64,000 nt of DNA from Fulvivirgaceae bacterium JP3-4 (GTDB lineage Bacteria > Bacteroidota > Bacteroidia > Cytophagales > Cyclobacteriaceae): positions 186,001 through 250,000 of the forward strand of contig JARKND010000001.1 in the NCBI GenBank assembly GCA_029309925.1. Direction: 5' to 3'. Below the pieces are notes generated by a model. It saw nothing but the letters and a program-made list of their open reading frames with translations, was not told where the DNA came from and did not search any database. Shown here one piece after another: positions 49,841 through 58,488 of this stretch. The translations under genes were made by a program, and so were the position numbers. Position 1 is the first letter of the stretch; every line of letters starts with the position of its first letter.

Positions 49841-50362
49841 ATGGATGTTCTGATTGAATTTGGTAAGATTCTTATCCCTGCCTCGATCGTTCTTTACGCT
49901 GCCTATCTCATGGTACGGTCATTCGCGCAAAAGGAAATTGAGCTGAAGAGACTCGAAGTACGCGGAAAGGCAATCGAGACAGTTCTTCCCAACAGGCTCC
50001 ACGCTTACGAACGGATGACGCTATTCCTTGAGCGGATGTCACCGCAGAATTTATTGGTGCGCCTTAACACAGGGACAATGCCCGCAAGGGAGTTTCACCA
50101 GCTGCTCCTGGCTGAAGTCCGCAACGAATACAATCACAACGTATCGCAGCAGGTGTACATCAGCGAAGACGTGTGGGAGAAAATCAAAAGCGCGAAGGAA
50201 GATCTGATCGTCACGATCAATGACGCAGCTTCTGAAATGGGAGCGGAATCAACCAGCCTTGACCTTTCGAAAAAAATTTTTGAGAAAGTGCTGATGAAGC
50301 CGGCCGATCCACTGGCGCACGCATTGTCGGAATTGAAGAAAGAAATCCAGCGCGCGTTCTGA
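49841..50362 (+). CDS. Membrane-anchored protein of unknown function
   Basis: 173 residues. One N-terminal membrane helix (ILIPASIVLYAAYLMV), then a cytoplasmic helical domain: LEVRGKAIETVLPNRLHAYERMTLFLERMSPQNLLVRL, EFHQLLLAEVRNEYNHNVSQQVYIS, LDLSKKIFEKVLMKPADPLAHALSELKKEI. The YERMTLFLERMSP segment is a pattern I have met in Bacteroidota hypothetical proteins. First gene of a probable operon with the YkvA and oxidoreductase genes. Confidence 0.75.
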   Translation: MDVLIEFGKILIPASIVLYAAYLMVRSFAQKEIELKRLEVRGKAIETVLPNRLHAYERMTLFLERMSPQNLLVRLNTGTMPAREFHQLLLAEVRNEYNHNVSQQVYISEDVWEKIKSAKEDLIVTINDAASEMGAESTSLDLSKKIFEKVLMKPADPLAHALSELKKEIQRAF

Positions 50363-50392
50363 CGGCACAGCGCTTGCAGTATATAATCTGAT

Positions 50393-50791
50393 ATGGTAAA
50401 AAACGCATTTTTCGACCTGGCGCTGGGTAAAGCGGCAAAAATGGCAGGCAAACCTGGCCGTTTACTGATGTTACTTTCCAAACTGGCCCTCAAGCTGAGA
50501 ACCGTAAACTGGAAGGAAATCAGAAAAGAGGATGTGAAGGAGAAGTTTTTTGTGCTGGGAAGGATCCTGAAAGCTTACGCAAAGGGGCAGTACAAAGCAA
50601 TCCCGTGGAAAACGATGCTGATCATTATTGCGGCCGTCATCTACTTTGTTAATCCACTCGATTTTATTCCTGACCTCGTTCCGATAGCGGGACTCGCGGA
50701 TGATTTTGCCATTCTGCTTTGGGTCTACAATGCTGTGAGCGGTGAGGTTGAGAAATTCTTATCGTGGGAGCGTTCACAGATACCGTCATGA
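50393..50791 (+). CDS. DUF1232 (YkvA-like) membrane protein
   Basis: 132 residues. The DUF1232 signature YFVNPLDFIPDLVPIAGLADDFAILLWVYN sits in the second half, preceded by a membrane-inserting IPWKTMLIIIAAVI. The N-terminal half is basic and helical. It overlaps the next gene by 4 nt (ATGA), which supports translational coupling. Family function is unknown. Confidence 0.88.
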   Translation: MVKNAFFDLALGKAAKMAGKPGRLLMLLSKLALKLRTVNWKEIRKEDVKEKFFVLGRILKAYAKGQYKAIPWKTMLIIIAAVIYFVNPLDFIPDLVPIAGLADDFAILLWVYNAVSGEVEKFLSWERSQIPS

Positions 50792-51456
50792 AGACAGCAT
50801 TACTTGCAGGAAGCACAGGGCTGATTGGAAAGGAGCTTCTCCAACTTCTTCTGAACAACAGCCGATACAGTGTTGTGAAGGCGCTTACGCGGACAAAGCT
50901 TGATGTCACTCATCCGAAGCTTGTAGAAATTAAAGTGGACTATGCGAAACTTGAGGAAGTAAAATCTCAGCTCCAGGCTGACGATGTTTATTGTTGTCTG
51001 GGCACCACTATGGCGAAAGCGAAGACAAAACAAAAGTTTCGCGAGATTGACTACACCTACCCGCTTTCACTGGCGAAAATCACAAAGGAGCTTGGCGCGA
51101 AACAGTTTCTGCTGGTGTCGGCACTGGGCGCAGATAAACGTTCATCGGTTTATTACAACCAGGTGAAAGGTGAACTTGAAGATGCGATCAACACGATCGA
51201 CTTTGACGCGATTCATATCTTCAGGCCGTCACTGTTGCTGGGCTTGCGCGAGGAGAAGCGCGCTGGTGAAGATGCTGCCAAGATTGTATACAAAATCTTC
51301 TGGTTCCTGATCCCCGACAAATACAAGGCGATTGACGCCATTAAAGTCGCGAAGGCGATGGAGTACTATGCACAGCGCGACCAGAAAGGAAAATTCATTC
51401 ATGAGTCGCGCGAGATGCAAAATCTACCTGTCGGTAATCTTTCCTTGCCGCAATAA
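50788..51456 (+). CDS. NAD(P)-binding Rossmann oxidoreductase (HTATIP2-like)
   Basis: 222 residues from the ATG at 50788, which shares ATGA with the preceding stop. Dinucleotide site AGSTGLIGKELLQLL (GxxGxxG-like), then CLGTTMAKAKTKQKFREIDYTYP, LVSALGADKRSSVYYNQVKGELE with a Y-x3-K pair (YNQVK), and IFRPSLLLGLREEKR. Atypical short-chain dehydrogenase of the TIP30/HTATIP2-like group; substrate unknown. Confidence 0.88.
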   Translation: MKTALLAGSTGLIGKELLQLLLNNSRYSVVKALTRTKLDVTHPKLVEIKVDYAKLEEVKSQLQADDVYCCLGTTMAKAKTKQKFREIDYTYPLSLAKITKELGAKQFLLVSALGADKRSSVYYNQVKGELEDAINTIDFDAIHIFRPSLLLGLREEKRAGEDAAKIVYKIFWFLIPDKYKAIDAIKVAKAMEYYAQRDQKGKFIHESREMQNLPVGNLSLPQ

Positions 51457-51480
51457 TCGAAATTATTTTTAAGTTGTATT

Positions 51481-51933
51481 ATGATTGCCGTAGTACAACG
51501 TGTTTCATCTGCTTCTGTTGAAGTTGAAAAAAAGCGCTGCGCAAGTATCGATCAGGGTCTCTTGATCCTGGTCGGAATTGAAGACGCAGATACGCAGGAG
51601 GATATTGACTGGCTTGCCGCCAAAGTAGTGAACCTTCGTATTTTCAATGATGCTGATGGTGTGATGAATGTCAGTGTGAAAGATGTCGGTGGCGACATTA
51701 TTGTAGTCAGCCAGTTTACGTTGCATGCGAGCACAAAGAAGGGAAATCGTCCATCGTATATTAAGGCATCCAAACCAGATGTAGCCATACCGATGTATGA
51801 AAAGTTCAAGGATGCGGTAACGCAGGAACTTGGCAAGCCGGTGCAATCCGGAGTTTTCGGAGCGGATATGAAAGTTAGTCTGTTGAATGATGGTCCTGTG
51901 ACGATTGTGATTGATACTAAGAACCGGGTTTAA
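51481..51933 (+). CDS. dtd: D-aminoacyl-tRNA deacylase Dtd
   Basis: 150 residues. Start MIAVVQRVSSASVEV, the SQFTLHA motif and the GPVTI(V)ID motif that form the active site are complete. It removes D-amino acids (and glycine from tRNA-Ala) mischarged on tRNA. It lies 24 nt behind the oxidoreductase gene, so probably the fourth gene of that operon. Confidence 0.96.
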   Translation: MIAVVQRVSSASVEVEKKRCASIDQGLLILVGIEDADTQEDIDWLAAKVVNLRIFNDADGVMNVSVKDVGGDIIVVSQFTLHASTKKGNRPSYIKASKPDVAIPMYEKFKDAVTQELGKPVQSGVFGADMKVSLLNDGPVTIVIDTKNRV

Positions 51934-52009
51934 GATGTAAGCTAAGTCTCAGGGGAGACTAACGCCTTCGGTAATTTATAAGGTGAGAAGTCAGGCAACG
52001 CCTTCAGTT

Positions 52010-52060
52010 GGGCTTTAGCCCTTTCGTGCTGTAACCCCCCGGGCTTAAGCCGGGGGTTAC
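52010..52060. repeat. REP-like palindromes, copy 2
   Basis: GGGCTTTAGCCC (52010-52021) and, 9 nt later, GTAACCCCC..GGCTTAAGCC GGGGGTTAC (52031-52060), a near-perfect palindrome with one 2-nt bulge. The second shares the GTAA-CCC-..CTTAAG..-GGG-TTAC plan with the palindrome at 31878-31913. AACGCCTTC occurs twice just upstream (from 51961 and about 51998). Confidence 0.75.
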
Positions 52061-52185
52061 TCTTCGAGGTTGAGTGTGGCGCTCGTGCTGTGGCGCCAGT
52101 ACGTGCGCGATACTCTGCCGAGGTCAGCGTCTTAGTGCACGTCACGGATGAACAGTTAGTGCCAGTATTCATAAAGCATTCTACA

Positions 52186-52866
52186 ATGAGAAGATTTGTT
52201 TTTTTTGTTTTCATCTTAGTTACTGTCACTGCTCAGGCACAGTACAAGTATGGTCTCAGGCCGATGACGTATGACGAGTATCTTACGGCAGTGAAATCGG
52301 CACCCCGGAAGGAACTGGTTGATTTGTCGAAGTTTGTTCCCGGACTCGTCCTCGACATCCGTTACGCGACCACAAACAACTTTACCGGTACGCAGATCTA
52401 CAACCTCGCGAAAGCGTATGCGCGAAGGCCGGTAGCGGAAGCGTTGTTCAAAGTACAGAATGAACTGAAGCCGAAAGGTCTTGGAATCAAAATGTTTGAT
52501 GCATACAGGCCCTACAAGGCAACAGTGAAGTTTTATGAGGTGTACAAAGACACAACGTATGTTGCATCTCCGTATCGGGGTTCGCGGCATAACCGCGGCT
52601 GCGCCCTTGACCTGACGATCATTAATCTCAAGACAGGTGAGGAATTGCAGATGCCAACGGAGTATGATTCGTTTAAGAAAGAAGCCTGGCCGTCTACACC
52701 AGTGAAAGATCCCGTTGTGCGTGCGAATCGCGCATTGCTCATCGAAGTGATGCAGAAACATGGTTTCAAAGTCAACGGATCGGAGTGGTGGCACTTTGAT
52801 TTCATCGGCTGGAAGAACTACGAGGTAATGGATATAGATTTTGAAGAACTCGAAAAATCGAAATAG
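52186..52866 (+). CDS. VanX/DdpX-like D-Ala-D-Ala dipeptidase, exported
   Basis: 226 residues from the ATG at 52186, which begins a signal peptide (FVFFVFILVTVTAQAQ). M15D metallopeptidase: LVLDIRYATTNNFTG, MFDAYRPYKA, the zinc motif SRHNRGCALDLT (His, Asp) and EWWHFDFIGW (catalytic Glu, zinc His). VanX hydrolyses free D-Ala-D-Ala; an exported Bacteroidota version more likely works on peptidoglycan-derived peptides than in glycopeptide resistance, since no vanH/vanA genes are here. The MazG gene follows after 1 nt. Confidence 0.9.
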   Translation: MRRFVFFVFILVTVTAQAQYKYGLRPMTYDEYLTAVKSAPRKELVDLSKFVPGLVLDIRYATTNNFTGTQIYNLAKAYARRPVAEALFKVQNELKPKGLGIKMFDAYRPYKATVKFYEVYKDTTYVASPYRGSRHNRGCALDLTIINLKTGEELQMPTEYDSFKKEAWPSTPVKDPVVRANRALLIEVMQKHGFKVNGSEWWHFDFIGWKNYEVMDIDFEELEKSK

Positions 52867-52867
52867 T

Positions 52868-53194
52868 ATGACCATCAGCGAAGCACAGCAACAGGTTGAT
52901 CAGTGGATTAAAACGCATGGGGTCCGGTACTTCAGCGAACTCACCAACATGGCCATGCTTACAGAAGAGGTAGGTGAAGTTGCCCGGATAATTGCAAGGC
53001 GGTATGGTGAGCAATCCGAGAAAGAATCGGATAAGTCGAAAGATCTCGGTGATGAGATGGCCGATGTGCTCTGGGTACTGATGTGCCTGGCAAACCAGAC
53101 TGGCGTTAACCTGACGGAGGCATTTCAGAAAAACCTTGCAAAAAAGACTGCAAGGGATAAGGACCGACATCACAGTAATCCGAAACTGCAGTAG
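52868..53194 (+). CDS. MazG-like nucleotide pyrophosphohydrolase
   Basis: 108 residues from ATG 52868. The all-alpha NTP-PPase signature is complete: MLTEEVGEVARIIARRYGE (ExxE) and KDLGDEMADVLWVLMCLANQ (ExxD). House-cleaning hydrolysis of non-canonical NTPs is the family role. It is 1 nt from the dipeptidase stop, so the two are co-transcribed. Confidence 0.93.
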   Translation: MTISEAQQQVDQWIKTHGVRYFSELTNMAMLTEEVGEVARIIARRYGEQSEKESDKSKDLGDEMADVLWVLMCLANQTGVNLTEAFQKNLAKKTARDKDRHHSNPKLQ

Positions 53195-53515
53195 TTCACC
53201 GCGCTACATCGCACCTTTTCGACTCACGGCAAAAAATTATGTTCGGCCAGAGGCACTTTCTCCAAGCTGTCGGCTGCTGAGCCAGATCTGGCTGTGCATT
53301 TGCAATAACTTCACGACATCATGCTGCGTCTCGAATTTGGTTTATCAGTTATCAAAATTTTTTCACCGCGATGGCGCGGAGAACGCAATGTTTCCCGATG
53401 CGTTCCGCGGAATTTATCAAGTGTGCTTTCTAGCACAACGCGAATAAAACACTTTTGATTTTTGATTCTCGTTCCTCAAAAGTATTTTTAAGAGAACCAA
53501 AACCCGACCTGCCCC
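53195..53515. other. Gap before the acyltransferase gene
   Basis: 320 bases with no gene. I see a TTCCGCGGAA palindrome (53403-53412) and a TGTGCT-TTCT-AGCACA hairpin (53422-53437), without T-runs. Nothing else is recognisable. Confidence 0.6.
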
Positions 53516-54640
53516 ATGGCTGAACAGCAATCGCGTTACCTCGCCCTCGATGTCTTTCGCGGGATGACTATCTGCTTCATGATCATCGTCAATTCACCGG
53601 GCAGCTGGGACATTGCGTATGGTCCGTTGCTGCATGCACCCTGGCACGGCTTCACACCAACTGACCTTGTATTTCCATCCTTCCTGTTCGCTGTTGGAAA
53701 CGCCATGGCATTTGTGATGCACAAGTTTGAAAATCAGCCGAACAGTTTGTTCTGGAAGAAAACACTCAAGCGAACATTTCTGATCTTCCTGTTCGGTTAT
53801 CTCATGTACTGGTTTCCGTTCTTCCGCGAAGCTGAAGGTGGCGGACTGAACTTCAGCGAGATCAGGCCATGGAGCACAACACGCATCCCAGGTGTGTTGC
53901 AACGGATCGCATTGTGTTACTTCTTTGCTTCTGTCATCCTGCATTTCGGTTCGAAGAAATTTGCATTGTGGTTCAGCGTGTTTGCGTTGCTGGCCTATTG
54001 GATCATCTCGTACGCATTCGGAGACTATACGCTTGCCGGTAATGCTGCGCTCAAACTTGATTTATGGCTGATGGGCGAAGGCCATCTGTATCATGGCGAG
54101 GGCGTGGCGTTCGACCCTGAAGGGTTGCTGAGTACCTTACCAGCGATTGTCAATGTGATTGCCGGGTACTTCGCAGGAGATTTTATCCGCAGACTCGGCA
54201 ACAACTACGAAACCATTTCGAAACTGATGATCGCAGGTGCAGTTCTCATCCTTGTTGCGCTCACGTGGGACATGGCCTTCCCGATCAATAAAAAGTTGTG
54301 GACGAGCTCGTTTGTTTTACTTACGGTCGGCCTTGATCTGATTATTCTGCCAGTGCTCATTTACATTATCGAGATCTATCACGCACGAAAATGGACGTAC
54401 TTCTTCGTTGTGTTCGGCAGGAATCCTTTGTTCATCTACCTGCTGTCCGAAGTTTTGTTGATCAGTTTATACATCATCCCGGTAGGCGAGAAGCGTGTGC
54501 CGCAATGGTTGAACGATGATGTGTTCGGAAGTTTTGCAAGCCCGGTGAACGCTTCATTCCTGTTTGCCTTTTTCTTCATGCTTACCAACTGGCTTGTCGG
54601 CTATATTCTTGACAGGAAGAAAATCTACATCAAGGTGTGA
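53516..54640 (+). CDS. HGSNAT-like (DUF5009) membrane acyltransferase
   Basis: 374 residues with about ten membrane helices. Opening RYLALDVFRGMTICFMIIVNSPGSW, then HAPWHGFTPTDLVFPSFLFAVGNAMAF, RIPGVLQRIALCYFFASV and GRNPLFIYLLSEVLL match the heparan-alpha-glucosaminide N-acetyltransferase-like family. Human HGSNAT acetylates terminal glucosamine across the lysosomal membrane; bacterial members may acetylate cell-wall or polysaccharide amino sugars on the outside. The 3' end overlaps the convergent TlpA-like gene by 11 nt. Confidence 0.88.
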   Translation: MAEQQSRYLALDVFRGMTICFMIIVNSPGSWDIAYGPLLHAPWHGFTPTDLVFPSFLFAVGNAMAFVMHKFENQPNSLFWKKTLKRTFLIFLFGYLMYWFPFFREAEGGGLNFSEIRPWSTTRIPGVLQRIALCYFFASVILHFGSKKFALWFSVFALLAYWIISYAFGDYTLAGNAALKLDLWLMGEGHLYHGEGVAFDPEGLLSTLPAIVNVIAGYFAGDFIRRLGNNYETISKLMIAGAVLILVALTWDMAFPINKKLWTSSFVLLTVGLDLIILPVLIYIIEIYHARKWTYFFVVFGRNPLFIYLLSEVLLISLYIIPVGEKRVPQWLNDDVFGSFASPVNASFLFAFFFMLTNWLVGYILDRKKIYIKV

Positions 54641-55808
54641 TTGAAGGGAGCAATTCCTGCAATTTTGTATAGAAAAATCCTGAGGACAGTTTCGGCAATT
54701 CGGCTGCGAGCACTTCTCCGTTAGGTCCGATCAGGATCAGCCTTGGGATGTACATCTGTCCTCCGCTATAAAATTTCTTTTGCAGTGATTGCACCAGTTT
54801 CTTTTCTGCGCGGATGTGATGCCCGCTTAGGGTGAAATAGTTGATCGCGTTTTTCCACTCGGCTTCTTTTTCGCGTTTGTCCATGCTGATAAAAACAGGT
54901 TCGATGTTTTTCGTTTTCAGAAAGTGGAAATACGCATCATCATACTTTGCAAATTCATGTTTGCAGGGGCCGCACCATGATGCCCACAGGTCGATGAGGA
55001 CAGCTTTTCCTTTGAAGGTGCTGATGAATGCATCGAAATCTGCATCTGCGAATGATGGATCTACGTACTCGATCTTTCGGTTGAGTTTGAACTTCGGTTT
55101 TGAAGCTTCAACATGCTGTTTTGCAATGAACAGCGAGTCATGCAAGACCGGGTTCACTTCGATCGACTGGATCTCGAAAGTGTTCAGGAGCATGCCGTTC
55201 AGATAGTGAAGGTTTGTCATTGGGATCAGCACATCGCCATGCTTCTCATAATTTGCCACGATCATCAGATTGCCCTTGAAGTTCTCCACCTTACAGGCGA
55301 TCAAACGACTCGTTTCTTTCTCGAAGTAATATATTCTGTTAATAGGAAAGTCTTTTTTTGACAACCGCGTTTTCACTGCATACACCGGCTGGTCATTGAT
55401 TGTTGTGTCCGCCATCTTTTTCAGTTTGCGCTTCGAATAGGCGATGAGCAGCTCATGGGCGAGTGATTGCTGCACCTTCATTTTCGCCTTTTCAATTTTG
55501 TTTGGAAACGGATCATATGCGTAGAAAGTAACCCCTGATGGGTTTGCGTAGGTTTCGAACATCAGTTTTTCCTCTTTATACGAGCGACTGTAAAACGAGC
55601 TGATGTCCTTCGTAGCGCTGATGATAACAGTGGTATCTTTTTTTGGATAATGCTGCAAATTGATTCCCCTGACCGATGAACTCTTGAAGTTTCTCACGGC
55701 ATCGATGCCTCCGATTGCGGTGAAATAGTTGCCGAGAATCTCTTCAGCAGTTTGTGCGCCTGCTGCAAATGAGAAAGCCAGGAGGATGACAAGGAGGGTG
55801 CTTCGCAT
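54630..55808 (-). CDS. TlpA-like thioredoxin-domain protein, exported
   Basis: 392 residues with a signal peptide (LLVILLAFSFAAGAQ). The first 240 residues are a LolA/outer-membrane lipoprotein-carrier-like beta domain (GGIDAVRNFKSSSVRG, INRIYYFEKETSRLIACKVENFKG); the C-terminal 130 are a thioredoxin fold with WASWCGPCKHE and the cis-Pro in YIPRLILIGP. A periplasmic thiol-disulfide reductase is likely. The CxxC is intact. The fusion with a lipoprotein-carrier-like domain is common in Bacteroidota. Confidence 0.88.
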   Translation of the reverse strand: MRSTLLVILLAFSFAAGAQTAEEILGNYFTAIGGIDAVRNFKSSSVRGINLQHYPKKDTTVIISATKDISSFYSRSYKEEKLMFETYANPSGVTFYAYDPFPNKIEKAKMKVQQSLAHELLIAYSKRKLKKMADTTINDQPVYAVKTRLSKKDFPINRIYYFEKETSRLIACKVENFKGNLMIVANYEKHGDVLIPMTNLHYLNGMLLNTFEIQSIEVNPVLHDSLFIAKQHVEASKPKFKLNRKIEYVDPSFADADFDAFISTFKGKAVLIDLWASWCGPCKHEFAKYDDAYFHFLKTKNIEPVFISMDKREKEAEWKNAINYFTLSGHHIRAEKKLVQSLQKKFYSGGQMYIPRLILIGPNGEVLAAELPKLSSGFFYTKLQELLPSITP

Positions 55809-55845
55809 AGTGGGGTGTTATGGAAGCAATTTACGAAATCGTACG

Positions 55846-56553
55846 TTAATTTATTTTGCGCAAAACGTTATCGCGGAGAACGGGCACCACCGAATATGTG
55901 TCTTCCGTCAGGCAAAATGTAATGTCTTTGTGAATATTGAGTTTTGCGAGGCGTTTAACGTGACTCGAGTTGCTGAGGAAACCAACCATGTTGCTCTTTG
56001 CCTGGTTGTAAAGGGCCTGCGCGGCAAGTGGTGCGTCACAGGCAGGATTCACTTCTCCTTTCAATTTTTCAACCAGTGCGCCTGCAAACAAAGTGTCTTC
56101 AAGATTGAACTTCCCTTTCCATCCGGCACACACAACAAGGATGTTTTGCGGAAGCGTTTTCAGATGATTTGCTACTGCAGTAAGATTTAGAAACGATCCG
56201 ATAATGATTTCGCTGGCTCCAAGCGACTTTACAATGGCCTGAGTACCGTTAGTCGTTGTGAAGGCGATCTTTGCACCTTTCAGTTTCGGATCCTGATATT
56301 CGAACGGAGAATTACCGAGATCGAAGCCGTCCACCTTTTTGCCATCGCGCTCGCCCGCTGTATAGAAACCATTGACCTTCATCGCGAGGCAGTGTTCGAG
56401 TTTTGCAAATGGAGCGATTGTATCAATGCCATAAGCGAATGCCGTAGTCATGCACGATGTCGCGCGGAGAATATCAACTACCACAACTGCGTGATCAACG
56501 ACAGGATACAGGTGCATCATGTCAGGAGAAAGACATACATCAATTGTTCTCAT
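55846..56553 (-). CDS. comB: ComB, 2-phosphosulfolactate phosphatase-like
   Basis: 235 residues. Family blocks: VVVVDILRATSCMTTAFAYG, FYTAGERDGKKVDGFDLGNSPFEY, IAFTTTNGTQAI, and the C-terminal CAGWKGKFNLEDTLFAGALVEKL. ComB removes phosphate from 2-phosphosulfolactate in coenzyme M synthesis; Bacteroidota lack coenzyme M, and some make sulfonolipids, so sulfolactate handling is a possible role (inference). It overlaps phzF-type gene by 4 nt, making it the third gene of gcvT-phzF-comB. Confidence 0.9.
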   Translation of the reverse strand: MRTIDVCLSPDMMHLYPVVDHAVVVVDILRATSCMTTAFAYGIDTIAPFAKLEHCLAMKVNGFYTAGERDGKKVDGFDLGNSPFEYQDPKLKGAKIAFTTTNGTQAIVKSLGASEIIIGSFLNLTAVANHLKTLPQNILVVCAGWKGKFNLEDTLFAGALVEKLKGEVNPACDAPLAAQALYNQAKSNMVGFLSNSSHVKRLAKLNIHKDITFCLTEDTYSVVPVLRDNVLRKIN

Positions 56554-57350
56554 GCATTCAATTCAATAAAGCCTTCAAGATACGTTTTTGCTTCACCGGA
56601 AATCAGAACGCGATCACCACGGTCTTCACACCATAATTTTCCCTGGCGCTTTGATAACTGGAGCGCAGTCAGTTCCTTCTTTCCGAGTTTCTGCGCCCAA
56701 AGTGGAATCAGCGAGCAATGCGCAGATCCTGTGACCGGGTCTTCAAATATACTGGCCTGGGGCGTAAAAAATCGCGACACAAAATCTGCATCTGTTCCTT
56801 TGGCGGTGATAATGATGCCTCCGGGATCAAGGTTTACCTGGTCGAGTATTGAACGATCCGGTGCAAGATCGCGGATGACATCTTCATGTTCATATACTGC
56901 GATGTAATCGCGCGACTTCCAGGCCTCCATTGGCTTTTTACCGAGGCCTCTGGCGATCAACTCCGGAAGCTCTGCTTTCACCGGCATGCGCGATGGAAAA
57001 TTGAGTGTGATCCGCGAACCATTTTTTGTCACCACGAGTGGACCGCTTGCAGAATGGAAAGTGATGGTGTTCTGAGTGAAGTCCAGATGGTTGAATAGAA
57101 CATGTGCAGACGCAAGCGTTGCGTGGCCGCAGAGATCCATTTCGATGTCTGGTGTAAACCATCTCAGTTCGAAATGCCCGGTATCTTTGGCCGGCACAAA
57201 GAATGCTGTTTCCGGTAAAAAATTTTCAGAAGCTATTTTTTGTAAAACATCGTGCGATGGCCACTTCTCTAATACGCAAACCGCTGCGGGATTCCCGCGA
57301 AAAAGTGTATTCGTAAATGCGTCTACCTGAAAAAGCTTAACACGCTTCAC
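56550..57350 (-). CDS. PhzF-family isomerase/epimerase
   Basis: 266 residues. The start is GTG at 57350, giving the family opening KLFQVDAFTNTLFRGNPAAVCVLE. FLPETAFFV holds the catalytic Glu; DLCGHATLASAHVL, IFEDPVTGSAHCSLIPLW and GDRVLISGEA follow, all typical of the PhzF fold (diaminopimelate-epimerase-like). Substrate unknown; no phenazine genes are present. Its start lies 2 nt after the gcvT stop and its end overlaps comB, so three genes are coupled. Confidence 0.92.
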   Translation of the reverse strand: MKRVKLFQVDAFTNTLFRGNPAAVCVLEKWPSHDVLQKIASENFLPETAFFVPAKDTGHFELRWFTPDIEMDLCGHATLASAHVLFNHLDFTQNTITFHSASGPLVVTKNGSRITLNFPSRMPVKAELPELIARGLGKKPMEAWKSRDYIAVYEHEDVIRDLAPDRSILDQVNLDPGGIIITAKGTDADFVSRFFTPQASIFEDPVTGSAHCSLIPLWAQKLGKKELTALQLSKRQGKLWCEDRGDRVLISGEAKTYLEGFIELNA

Positions 57351-57352
57351 GG

Positions 57353-58438
57353 TTAACCGATCAACGGTGTTTTAGCAACCTGTGCTTTCAGACTCTTGCC
57401 GCGAACATCAATGAAGATCTCACTTCCAACAGCCGAGTGCTCGGATGCAACATATCCCAGACCGATGCCCACGCTCAACAAAGGTGATTGCGTTCCTGAC
57501 GTTACTTTTCCAATTACTTTTCCGCTCGCGTCTTTGATCTGATAGTCGTGACGTGGAATTCCTTTGTCGATCATCTTAAAACCAACAAGCTTTTTCTTAA
57601 CGCCTTCTTCTTTTTGTTTCTTCAGATTCGCAGAGTTGGTGAAATCTTTTGTGAATTTAGTGATCCATCCGAGTCCACCTTCGAGCGGAGATGTTGTATC
57701 GTCTATGTCATTTCCATAGAGACAAAATCCCATTTCAAGTCTCAGTGTGTCGCGCGCGCCAAGTCCGATTGGTTTTATGTTGACGTCTTTGCCTGCTTCG
57801 AAGATCGCGTTCCAGGTTTTCTCTGCATGCTGTTTGTTTACGTAGATCTCAAATCCTCCAGCACCTGTATACCCCGTGTTCGACATGATAACGTTCGGAA
57901 CACCGGCAAACTCACCGATAGCGAAATGATAATATTTTATTGACTTGAGGTCAGTCTTCGTCAATTTCTGAAGTACGTCAACGGCCTTGGGCCCCTGCAC
58001 TGCAAACAAACAGATGTCGTCAGAAATGTTTTTCATCTCCGCACCTTTCGTATTGAATTTGCTGATCCAATTCCAGTCCTTTTCTATATTGGATGCGTTA
58101 ACAACTACCAGGTAATCGTTGTCTTTGATTTTGTATACGATCAGGTCGTCAACAATTCCACCATTTTCATTTGGAAGGCAGGAATATTGAGCCTGGCCAT
58201 CAACGAGTTTTGAAGCATCATTGGACGTCACACGCTGGATCAGATCCAGTGCGTGCGGACCCTTGATGGTAAATTCGCCCATGTGCGAGACGTCAAAAAC
58301 GCCCACGCCATTTCGAACCGTCATGTGTTCTTCAATATCGGATGAATACCGCACGGGCATATTGAATCCTGCAAAAGGAACCATTTTGCCACCAAGTTTT
58401 ACATGAACATCGTTCAGGGGAATCTGTTTTACTTCCAT
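57353..58438 (-). CDS. gcvT: Aminomethyltransferase GcvT (glycine cleavage T protein)
   Basis: 361 residues. [43 protein letters not shown], the [14 protein letters not shown] block, [21 protein letters not shown] and the C-terminal [18 protein letters not shown] match GcvT. It transfers the methylene group from the aminomethyl-lipoyl H protein to tetrahydrofolate. gcvH and gcvP are elsewhere. First gene of the unit with the PhzF and ComB genes. Confidence 0.96.
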   Translation of the reverse strand: MEVKQIPLNDVHVKLGGKMVPFAGFNMPVRYSSDIEEHMTVRNGVGVFDVSHMGEFTIKGPHALDLIQRVTSNDASKLVDGQAQYSCLPNENGGIVDDLIVYKIKDNDYLVVVNASNIEKDWNWISKFNTKGAEMKNISDDICLFAVQGPKAVDVLQKLTKTDLKSIKYYHFAIGEFAGVPNVIMSNTGYTGAGGFEIYVNKQHAEKTWNAIFEAGKDVNIKPIGLGARDTLRLEMGFCLYGNDIDDTTSPLEGGLGWITKFTKDFTNSANLKKQKEEGVKKKLVGFKMIDKGIPRHDYQIKDASGKVIGKVTSGTQSPLLSVGIGLGYVASEHSAVGSEIFIDVRGKSLKAQVAKTPLIG

Positions 58439-58488
58439 AATGCCGTTTTAGATGGGCACAAAGGTAAAAGATTTCGAGAAGTAAAAAA

